A program made the translations under genes and the position numbers. The notes under the pieces are model-generated. The model had not been told where the DNA came from, searched no databases, and worked only from the letters and a program-made list of their open reading frames with translations. This document shows positions 55,101 through 61,700 of a stretch of 64,000 nt of DNA, one piece after another (position 1 is the first letter of the stretch; each line of letters starts with the position of its first letter). This DNA is from Parus major (Eukaryota > Chordata > Aves > Passeriformes > Paridae): positions 85,122,457 to 85,186,456 of the forward strand of contig NC_031768.1 of NCBI RefSeq assembly GCF_001522545.3, read 5' to 3'.

Positions 55101-58100
55101 CAGATACTGTTGATGATATACAATGTTCACATCTCTTGTAATCTTGCATGGGAAAAGATTTCCTAGATATCAGTTATATTAAATCTTAATTCAGAGAGCT
55201 CATGACATTGAAAAGGGCAGCAAAGCCTGAAAAGGCATATCTCATGAATGCATCTGACGGAAAATACAGAGAGTCCTTCCTTCTGTCTGCAGGAAGCCCC
55301 ACACCTTATCATATTGATTTTTATTTTTGCACTTATTTTGCAGACCCGATATTTTTATTGTAGGCAATGAAATTTAGCATCTCCTCCTTCAGAGTACAGT
55401 CTAAACATTAACTAAGCTAAATGCCCCAGATGAAAGCTGTCTGAGCTGTTTGGCTTCCACACATTTTATCTCCCAGTCTCTGCATGTTCATGTGGATCCT
55501 GCACACATACCTCTCTCTCCCTGACAATTTGGCAATGATTCTTTGGAAGATACTTAGGAGGTGAATGGATCTTGTATAAAAAATGAGTAAGAGGGGAAAA
55601 AACAGGTCTTGACTAGACAGGCCAGCTAAAAGTGTCTTCTTTTCCAAGGAGGGGACACAGGGTGGTCCAGAGTGCGGCTAGCACCTCTGGACAACAAAGA
55701 CTGATTTTTAATTCTGTTTCAGTGGGTTACAGGGCATGTCACAGGATCTGAAATTTAGTTTTCTCAAGCGGAAAAAAAGCTTTTAAAAATGAGATTATGA
55801 TGGTCCTTGAGTTTCCATGAGCTCTGAAGAAATTTCTCCCAGATGATGGTGAACTGAGGACCTACCACACACGACCTTTCTCTGACATGAAACACCAGCA
55901 CGAAATCCAGAGCAATTCTTAGCTTTTGACTGCTTGTAGCAAGCACCAAGGCCAATGAGATCTTTAGAAAACCTTCTTCTGCATTCCCAATTGATTTTTT
56001 GAGTATCAGAGGAGAAGATGAGATTTGTTTGTCAGTGAACCCCTGGATTTATGCAGGACCATCAGGGTAAGGCAGCTGACGTGTCTTTCAGGGCCTTGCG
56101 TGGCAGGCGTGGTGGGGCTGACCATGCCACGGTACTGCCTCTTTGGAGACACGGTGAACACGGCGTCAAGAATGGAGTCCACGGGCCTGCGTGAGTATTT
56201 GGGACAGTCAAAGAAAGGGGAAAGTCAAATGACAGAATTCAAAGCAGCCTGAAGGAGAGGGCACCAGTTTTGCCATTGTAGGTCAGCGTTCAGGACCCTG
56301 CCTTCCAGCTTCAGACCTCTGACTCGAATCCCATCAACCAAAATCAACATGAATCTTGTCCTACCTTCCACCAGTATGGTTTGGATCTTGATTTCAGTCA
56401 GCGCTAAGAACCCTTAATTCAGAGCTGTTCTTGCACAGTAAAATAATGCATTTACCTTTCACAACCAGTACAAAGCAAGGGTTGAAGCACATGTGGGCAC
56501 TGCTTCCATCATACCCATAGAAAGTCCCACTGAGCCTGGAGACAGCAGGAGCACTGCAGGTAGAACAACATTGTTCCACATTAATAGAAATTCATGTAGA
56601 TAAACAGGAAAACAGTAGGTTAGTCTCTCAGGAAGTGTGGCTCATAGCTGTGTGATCTTCCTCTACATATTCAAACTGATGTTTTCTTTCTTATTATTAC
56701 GGAAAAAAAATTAATCAGCTCATACCCCATCCGTCAAAGGGGAAGGCAATGTGATTGACAAAATTGAAATAAAAGCTCAACAAAAAAAAATATTTTGGGG
56801 GAAAATGTTTTAGAAATATTTCCTGACTTGTTCACACAACCAGAACAATAACAAATTTCAGTGAGTTCCAGCAGTGGCTGTAAAACAATCTGGGGAAGAT
56901 GGGAATTCAATAAAGTTCTCCACCTTTGCCCTCTTTGTTCATAGACTAAATGGCAGCTCTAGGTGGAATAAACTACCAAAAATCCAGACATATCTACATG
57001 CATAGCCACATTTTCTTTATGTTCCCTTGCAAACTCCATCTCTCTGCTCTTCATCCCAGCTTTCAAATTATGTTGGGTGTCTGGAGCAGGACAGTTGGCT
57101 ATTTTTCATTTCTTTCTCATTCCCTAGTTATACTGTGGCAATAGATAAAACAGCAACCTAGCTGACAATGTTACTGGAAAACCACTTACCATTTTTATGA
57201 AGAGATGGACTTCTACACTGAGTGTGTTTGGTATCCTTCTCCAGGGAGCACCCAGAGTAGATCTCCCCTCCCCCTGTGCTCTTTACAGCCCTGCCTGGAA
57301 GAATCCATCAGTCAGCATTAAACTCTACATAGAGGAGCACCACACAGCTACACAGCCACACACCTTGGAGGTGGAATTGGAGCACTCCCTCTTTGGAGCC
57401 CTTCTCCTTGTCAGGATGAAGCAGCGGGGAATTGGCAGCATGTGTGCGGTACAATGATCCAGCTGCTTTGCTTTCTGTTCCCAGCTTACAGAATTCATGT
57501 CAGCCAAAGTACAGTGGATACACTTCGGAGTCTGAATGAAGGCTATGAAATCATACCCAGGGGAAAAACAGAACTGAGGGTAAGAAGGCCAGGGCTGTGT
57601 GAAACACCTTCACAGGGAACTCATCTTGCTTGAGGAATTTCATATTAAGATCTTTTTGACCTTCATGCACCAATCTTCAGCTGAATCCTTCCAAAATTGT
57701 CCCTTTCATTTGTTTCAATATATTAGGTGGTTATGGAAGGACTGTGGGATCAAACAATCAGCTGTATGTGCTGGTACTTATATAAGTACTTATATAGTTG
57801 TCTATTTAGTCCACCCTTGAAAGAAGCCACTACTTTTCAATGTCCAAACAAGACAGTAGTGAATAATTCAAACATCATTTCTACTCTTACAGTCAATAGA
57901 CAGAAGTAGGAGCTTTCCTTTCCTTAAATACCTAGAATAAAATGCCTAAATATGGCCTCAGGTCCCTCGACAGTCTTATGTGACAAGTGGAATCATGCAA
58001 GTTCATATGTCTGCAAGTGGAGATCTGGGGTAAATATTCCAGCCTTAGTCAATGGAAATAAACCTTTACATAGTGGGAATAAATTGTCCCTTCAGGAAAT

Positions 58101-58710
58101 TATTAACCTGAAGTACTTCTAGGGTCTAGTTTATGTGAAGATGAATGTTGGTTTTCCTCCCCTTTTTCAGTCAAGGGTGATTGACTCTCCTACAGGTGCC
58201 TACAGTTCATCAGATGCATCACACCTTGAAAGCTAAATCATCAGTGGTGGGAGAGAAAGTTATTATTCTGATACTCAGTTCCGAATGAGTTGTAAAATCT
58301 CTCAATTAATAATGCTGGTACTGCCAAATAAGATGATTAGTGATCCTGTAGTTTCCAATTTCTGTTCAGCTGTGTAGTTTCAATGACCCAAATCAATGAG
58401 GGTAATTTGTAAATGACAGTTGGAACAAGGATAATGAATATCCTCTTTCAGGAAAATGAAACTCAAATAATCCCTTAGCTATTCTGAAGGACAGCCCAAG
58501 ATTTCCAGGCATGGTCTATCTCTGGATATGTATGAAGCCAGAGAAACCTAGTGAGGAAAATTACATATCAAGCAGAGGGCAGTCAAAGAGCTGCTTTTTA
58601 TTTATATTTTTGATTTCATTTCAGGGTAAAGGAGTAGAAGAAACATATTGGCTGGTTGGGAAAAAAGGCTTCCAGAAGCCCTTACCTAAACCTCCTGAAA
58701 TAAAGCCAGG
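30382..58710 (+). CDS. GC-D (rodent Gucy2d ortholog; GUCY2EP in human): Olfactory-type receptor guanylyl cyclase GC-D, 17 coding exons, 3' end not found
   Basis: Single-pass membrane enzyme that converts GTP to cGMP. Joined exons: 30382-31120, 32033-32334, 33825-34179, 37419-37503, 41474-41570, 42062-42196, 43442-43522, 44499-44675, 45575-45731, 47141-47290, 49154-49302, 50647-50810, 51116-51308, 51387-51561, 56092-56190, 57485-57579, 58625-58710. All junctions are GT-AG and the frame is open for 1,079 codons. Domains: leader 1-53 with hydrophobic core 39-50; extracellular domain 54-465; membrane span about 470-492; kinase homology about 545-805; coiled coil about 820-863; cyclase about 865-1050. 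Metal aspartates are D890 and D934; base-selecting E930 and C1002; catalytic N1009 and R1013. Family choice rests on [35 protein letters not shown] and SCWFDP, which match remembered rat GC-D better than the retinal cyclases; the N-terminal third is equally close to GUCY2F. Rat GC-D is about 1,110 residues, so about 30 are missing. Membrane cyclase is near certain; the GC-D assignment is about 85%. Confidence 0.9.
32033..32334 (+). CDS. GC-D exon 3: extracellular domain
   Basis: Codons 247-347, after the split codon. Begins [13 protein letters not shown] and contains [20 protein letters not shown] and [16 protein letters not shown], which fit GC-D closely. The acceptor is pyrimidine-rich ending cag at 32032. 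Donor gtaaat at 32335. Ends on a codon boundary. Confidence 0.93.
33825..34179 (+). CDS. GC-D exon 4: membrane-proximal extracellular domain
   Basis: Codons 348-465 plus one base. Begins [11 protein letters not shown]. Contains YVILDTDG (GC-D-like) and the membrane-proximal [10 protein letters not shown] with C455 and C463, which in this family form the juxtamembrane cysteine pair. Acceptor ttttttag at 33824, donor gtaaga at 34180. Confidence 0.93.
34420..34600 (-). repeat. CR1 LINE 3' fragment, antisense (intron 4)
   Basis: Starts 'acagaattacagaatcatta', then 'cggttggaaaagaca' and 'taatctaccactgccagg', the antisense CR1 3' end. Confidence 0.85.
35611..35634. repeat. (CA)n microsatellite (intron 4)
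   Basis: About 12 CA units. Confidence 0.95.
36355..36505 (-). repeat. CR1 LINE 3' fragment, antisense (intron 4)
   Basis: 'gggttgggaaggacctttca', 'gagcctgattttgagcac' and 'gccagggatggggcagccac' are CR1 landmarks; the terminal repeat is lost. Confidence 0.75.
37419..37503 (+). CDS. GC-D exon 5: transmembrane segment
   Basis: Codons 466-493 plus two bases. The exon encodes essentially only the membrane span: hydrophobic residues from about 470 to 492, preceded by GIEP and ending in an arginine stop-transfer signal. Acceptor ttgcacag at 37418, donor gtgaga at 37504. The position of a single small exon over the span matches the retinal cyclase genes. Confidence 0.92.
37650..38065 (-). mobile_element. 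Partial solo LTR of an avian endogenous retrovirus, antisense (intron 5)
   Basis: Old LTR remnant. Landmarks: 'gccaggcatccaccaaaacc', 'ctgggcaggggagagaaaat', 'tttattgccaatcaaatcag', 'aagactcctcacacccttcc'. Sequence beyond about 38065 is not recognisable, so the element is truncated. No retroviral coding sequence is adjacent. The several open frames across it are not host genes. Confidence 0.75.
38066..40299. other. Intron 5 interior, no feature recognised
   Basis: Unique-looking intronic sequence without exon or repeat that I can identify. Confidence 0.5.
40300..40855 (-). repeat. CR1 LINE fragment, antisense (intron 5)
   Basis: About 550 bases: 'ccatgggcaaggacacctt', 'cttcctaataccgaatttaa', 'cagcctgtctccatagcag', 'gccccctcagcctgtc'. 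It abuts the LTR that starts at 40868. Confidence 0.9.
40868..41434 (-). mobile_element. Solo LTR of an avian endogenous retrovirus, antisense, just upstream of exon 6
   Basis: Same broad LTR family as the copy at 24550 but on the opposite strand: 'cagtatggaatatccttttg', 'tttgggtcagctggcctggt' and 'tgttatcaacaccctttcag' are the reverse complements of the landmarks there. No retroviral genes accompany it. Its right end lies about 40 bases before exon 6, leaving only a short native acceptor region. Confidence 0.78.
41474..41570 (+). CDS. GC-D exon 6: juxtamembrane and start of kinase-homology region
   Basis: Codons 494-526. Encodes [16 protein letters not shown], the conserved juxtamembrane segment of sensory guanylyl cyclases. 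Two AGs are close together. The one ending at 41473 keeps the frame, whereas the one at 41477 would give a stop within three codons. Donor gtgagt at 41571. An antisense solo LTR ends about 40 bases upstream. Confidence 0.9.
42062..42196 (+). CDS. GC-D exon 7: serine-rich linker of the kinase-homology domain
   Basis: Codons 527-571, both ends on codon boundaries. Serine/threonine-rich and basic ([16 protein letters not shown]), then SNVALYE. This is the least conserved intracellular part of the family and is the equivalent of the serine-rich stretch in GC-E and GC-F, a likely phosphorylation region by analogy. Donor gtaggt at 42197. Confidence 0.9.
43028..43433 (+). repeat. CR1 LINE fragment, sense, ending at the exon 8 splice site
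   Basis: 5'-truncated CR1: 'gttggacctgttcagcctca', 'cacaggaagttcctcctgaa', 'gtgcaggtgaccaagcactg', 'ggttggactagatggtccat', finishing with the terminal repeat 'attctctgattctgtgattg'. Exon 8 begins at 43442, only about 8 bases later. Confidence 0.93.
43442..43522 (+). CDS. GC-D exon 8: kinase-homology, [10 protein letters not shown] segment
   Basis: Codons 572-598, both ends in phase 0. [19 protein letters not shown] is the strongest single GC-D signature; GUCY2F and GUCY2D differ here. A CR1 element ends about 8 bases upstream of this exon. Acceptor gtggacag at 43441, with an unusually weak immediate pyrimidine tract. Donor gtagga at 43523. Confidence 0.9.
44499..44675 (+). CDS. GC-D exon 9: kinase-homology N-lobe/hinge
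   Basis: Codons 599-657. Begins [10 protein letters not shown] and contains [18 protein letters not shown] and [15 protein letters not shown], typical for the kinase-like domain of sensory cyclases. Acceptor tgtttcag at 44498. Donor gtaaat at 44676. Confidence 0.93.
45494..45546. repeat. Perfect 53-base palindrome (intron 9)
   Basis: Two 26-base arms that are exact reverse complements around a single central A at 45520. Each arm is itself nearly palindromic (TGATCCTTAA against TTAAGGATCA). It ends 28 bases before exon 10. Confidence 0.97.
45575..45731 (+). CDS. GC-D exon 10: degenerate catalytic loop of kinase-homology domain
   Basis: Codons 658-709 plus one base. GIRYLHHR then HGRLKSRN at 669-676 replaces the HRDLKxxN of true kinases, so the catalytic aspartate is absent; DFG is replaced by TDYG at 688-691. 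This is the normal pseudokinase state in membrane guanylyl cyclases. Acceptor tttcatag at 45574 lies 28 bases after a perfect palindrome. Donor gtaggt at 45732. Confidence 0.93.
46917..46962. repeat. A-run and T-run low complexity (intron 10)
   Basis: A run of about 9 A followed after 17 bases by a run of about 12 T. Confidence 0.85.
47141..47290 (+). CDS. GC-D exon 11: kinase-homology C-lobe, APE region
   Basis: Codons 710-759 plus one base. [13 protein letters not shown] is the APE-like motif. [13 protein letters not shown] and [11 protein letters not shown] follow, the latter close to rat GC-D. Acceptor atttttttag at 47140, donor gtaggc at 47291. Confidence 0.93.
49154..49302 (+). CDS. 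GC-D exon 12: end of kinase-homology domain
   Basis: Codons 760-809. Encodes [15 protein letters not shown], then [19 protein letters not shown], the conserved end of the C-lobe. Acceptor tttgccacag at 49153, donor gtcagt at 49303. Ends in phase 0. Confidence 0.93.
49818..50082 (-). repeat. CR1 LINE 3' fragment, antisense (intron 12)
   Basis: Begins 'gtcatagaatcataaactca', then 'agtgccacatccacg', 'tctggggatggtgactccac' and 'ccaatctaaaccttccctg'. Confidence 0.9.
50647..50810 (+). CDS. GC-D exon 13: dimerisation coiled coil
   Basis: Codons 810-863 plus two bases. Encodes [20 protein letters not shown] followed by a charged heptad-rich helix ([20 protein letters not shown]), the linker that dimerises the enzyme, and ends in SQMLPP. 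Acceptor gattttccag at 50646, donor gtaagt at 50811. Confidence 0.94.
51116..51308 (+). CDS. GC-D exon 14: first half of cyclase catalytic domain
   Basis: Codons 864-928. [20 protein letters not shown] leads into YFNDIVGFT, with metal-binding D890. The usual serine before this aspartate is asparagine here (N889). [14 protein letters not shown] and HDVYK follow. Acceptor tatttcag at 51115, donor gtgaga at 51309. The next intron is only 78 bases long. Confidence 0.94.
51387..51561 (+). CDS. GC-D exon 15: middle of cyclase catalytic domain
   Basis: Codons 929-986 plus one base. VETIGDAYM holds guanine-selecting E930 and the second metal aspartate D934. [21 protein letters not shown] and RIRIGLHTG follow. 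Acceptor ttgctag at 51386, donor gtaggc at 51562. Confidence 0.94.
51562..56091 (+). other. Intron 15, 4.5 kb, non-coding
   Basis: The largest intron. It holds the SINE at 53947-54094 and a short tandem 'gtttgatcca' duplication near 54630-54650. No exon supported. Confidence 0.6.
53947..54094 (-). mobile_element. tRNA-derived SINE with CR1-type tail (TguSINE1-like), antisense (intron 15)
   Basis: Read on the minus strand, 'ttggttagagcacagtgcta' followed by ATAAC and then 'gggttgatccc' correspond to the A box, anticodon region and B box of tRNA-Ile. This is followed by a CR1-like tail ending 'atgattctgtgattcc'. A 13-base unit is tandemly duplicated between head and tail at 54000-54025. It is decayed and not a functional tRNA gene. 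Confidence 0.78.
56092..56190 (+). CDS. GC-D exon 16: catalytic core with purine-selecting cysteine
   Basis: Codons 987-1019 plus one base. [19 protein letters not shown] then [11 protein letters not shown]1002 selects guanine, and N1009 and R1013 stabilise the transition state in the family. Acceptor gtctttcag at 56091, donor gtgagt at 56191. CpG-rich relative to its introns. Confidence 0.95.
57485..57579 (+). CDS. GC-D exon 17: end of catalytic domain
   Basis: Codons 1020-1051. The split codon restores the proline of TGLPYRIHVS; then EGYEI and RGKTELR. Acceptor ctgttcccag at 57484, donor gtaaga at 57580. Ends in phase 0. Confidence 0.93.
58625..58710 (+). CDS. GC-D exon 18: C-terminal segment
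   Basis: Codons 1052-1079 plus two bases. [16 protein letters not shown] then [12 protein letters not shown], aligning with the region just before the C-terminal tail of GC-D and GC-E. The strong donor gtaagt at 58711, and the absence of a stop in the exon, show that at least one more coding exon must follow. Confidence 0.93.
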
Positions 58711-61700
58711 GTAAGTGTGACTTCATCACTGTCCAGAACATTCATTAAGAGGTCTCTTTTGGAGCTTACAGGCTGAAAATCTGCCCATCCATGTTATCTG
58801 TTTGCAAAGTCTATATTAAGTTCCTTACATGTTCAGGCATAGTACTGGGACTCAGAAGTGATGCAGTTCCTTCAGCACCACTCCTTACTCACAGTTCCCA
58901 AGAAATGACATGACATGGAAACTTCTGCTTCTCCCTTGTATTCCCTTGGAGACTGAACACCAGGGAATTCCTCCATGAATCTCCTTCCTGCTCTGTGTGC
59001 ATACAGGAGACACATGGGAAGGAACACTTTCAGGTCTCTGGCGTCGTCAGTGTATAGGAGACTCAAGATTTTTCTCCCTTTCCATCAAATTCCTGCTGAA
59101 AACATCAAACAAAACATTAACCTCATTCAAAGTATTCTTCCCTTTCATTCTAACAGAAGAATAAGAAAGCTTTGTGTTACAAATTTGTGGCACTGTTATG
59201 TAATTGAATATTTAATGTTGCCTCCATACAGATGGAGGTGAGCAAAGACTGAGCACTCAAAATTCATTAAGTGGTTTTCTAGCTTTGCAATGCCTGACTT
59301 TGCAAACAGAGTACTCCCTGTTCAGCTGTCACCTGCTGTATGCCTGGAAAGGATGTTGTGGTCAGGAAATAAAAACCAGGAGTCAGATTTGTTTGACAAG
59401 AACAGCGTGGTCACCCACATTAAAAGCAGTCAGCCTTGACTCCCTTTATGGACAATAAAGAGAAATACTTTGCTAAGGGGTCTGATTCGATTGGCTTTTC
59501 CAAGATGCCTGTTTTGTTGAGGTCCTAAAGTACTACCTCAGAGAGTGATGCCTGACAGCAAACAAGGTCTGTTTTAATGTAGCTCTGACTTCTGATCAAT
59601 ATTGCTCAACGTATTGCCTCATTCCCTCTTAGCAAATAAAAAAAAAATCCCCATTTCCCCACATACTTAGGATCAGAGGATCTTGAGGATCCATGTGTAA
59701 CCTCTGAAGAGTCCACCCATAACACTGCAGAGACAGAGGTGATCTACACTTGTCCCAAGGTGCAGATACTCATTGTTCTTTTGTAGTACCTCTGTCCCCA
59801 CAGGTCATGCAGTGGTTGAGTGATTTTGGCAGTAATCAGAAGAGAAAAGTAAAGTTACACAAAATCATATTTGTCCTAACAAAGGGACAAAATTGAACTT
59901 ATACCCCATATAAATCAAATGTCAAGTTACAGAAAGAAGTAACTGGATGTTGAAGCAAAGCAAATATTTGGAGAACTGCCTCATGCATAGGCTGTGCTGT
60001 TACCAGATAGGTATCAGACATTATGTCCTGTTTTCCAGCCTTATCTTGATGATTCATATTTTGGCAAAAAATCAAGAGGCTGAAAGTTTTTTTCTCTCTA
60101 GCTGGCCAGCATGGTGGTTTCAAGTCACTGCCTTGTATAATTCCACAGGGATTTCCTCATTTACAGGCTTTTGAGCTGAAGAAGGAAATGCTGAATAAAT
60201 TCCTCTTCTACTCATTTTTTTCACTCTGTCCTGAGGCAACTTATCTTCTCTTGGGCATTTCCTTACCACGAGGTCTATGAGCACTGGTATTTATCTCGTG
60301 CTTTATAAGGTGACTTGGGCAGCCCAAACATCTGCAGGTGGCAGTTGTGGTGGCCATGCTGAGAGGTGTTTCCTACTAAGTGAAGGTTAGTACATCATGT
60401 TTGGTCTTATGTCCATGCTATGGGACTGCAAACCTCTGGCCCATGGATTTATGGTCAGATCCTATGAATGGAAGTTTTTGAAGTTCCTATTGAAAGGATA
60501 AATCCTACATTCTTGGTCTGGTCAAATCTCAGTTTTACCTGGTTTTCATGGCAGCTTTGGGTTAACTTTGCATGACACACACCAGGACAGCTCTACAGCC
60601 TCTCTAGACCTTCCCTCGCTTCAAGGCAGACTTCTACACACACACCTGGTGCTGCACAGGAAATAATGGCAGATTGGATAGAGAAAAGGCATAACAAAAT
60701 AAAGAGACAGCAAAACCAAGCGTGCCAAGCAGTCAAGCAGCAGACTACCTGTAGGATAGACATTCTTTTGAGATTTCAGTAGGATAGGTTTAAAGGAAGG
60801 CTGTGAAGTTCCTTTGAGGGTACACCAGCTGACTATCTGGGAGGTTGAACTATCAGACATGGAAAAAGCACAAAGTTGTGAGTATATAAACATGGGATAT
60901 TTGAAGTTGGCATCCTGTGATGCTTTGGGAAAAGCAGCATCTTTTCAACTCCAGTGGTGCACTCATCTCGTCCAAAAGAGCAGAAAAGATATGAGGTTGT
61001 ACTAAATTACCAGACACAAGCCTGACCTGGACTAATTTTCAGATGCATTTTGCAAAGCACTGAAAAAAAGTATCTAACACTAGGAAAAATTCAATGGCTA
61101 ATGAAATTCAGAAAGGAAAAAAAAATCTACCACCATACCAAACCAAACCAAACCAAAAAAAAAAGGCCCAAAACCAGAACAAAATCTAGAGCCAGAATGA
61201 TTTTCATCTGCCATGCCAAGGAGATGAGTGACATTCTTGTCTTCTGAATTTCCAACTTTTACTGTCCTGGTTCAGAAATTCTTTTCTCTGGTACTGAATA
61301 CAGTGTTTGAAAGCATCAGAAGTCCTCTATCCCAGCAGGTAGTTTTATTCAGAAACTTTCCCTTTAAATAATTTAAGTTAACTGCAGGAAAAAAATTAAT
61401 ATAATTCAGCAAAGATACATATTGTCAATCCTCTCAAAGGCTTTTAACCATTCACCCAATGCCTACCTAGAGGGTATATGAGAGTTTTTGATTTTTAACA
61501 TAAACCCAGATCCCTTACCTTGTATGTATTCATGCAGTAAGTCCAGAAGGGTTGATAGGTCCTCTAGCCCATTACCTCTCATGGTGATAAGTGCAACCTG
61601 ATGTGGGACACCACTGAAAACTGAAGATGCAGCCAGGAATAAGTGAGAATTTTGGGGCCCTCTCACCCTCACATGCATAAGGATCAGCCCTGGAGGAAAC

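Noticed and set aside
30382..58710. Retinal cyclase GUCY2F or GUCY2D as identity of the gene
   Set aside because: The N-terminal third resembles GUCY2F, but the WLKKFE exon, the [10 protein letters not shown] and PPYC..LSAEEII motifs, the juxtamembrane cysteine segment and the EETYWL tail fit GC-D better. A phylogeny could still overturn this.
59155..59241. Last GC-D exon after the acceptor at 59153-59155
   Set aside because: Phase is compatible and the pyrimidine tract is good, but the 28-residue translation does not resemble any cyclase tail.
59309..59460. QEIKTR reading frame as the GC-D tail
   Set aside because: It echoes the expected QEI, but the frame does not match the phase of exon 18 from the nearest acceptor.
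61020..61247. Last GC-D exon after the acceptor ending ttttcag near 61040
   Set aside because: Open in phase for over 60 residues but lysine-rich and low-complexity, unlike the family tail.
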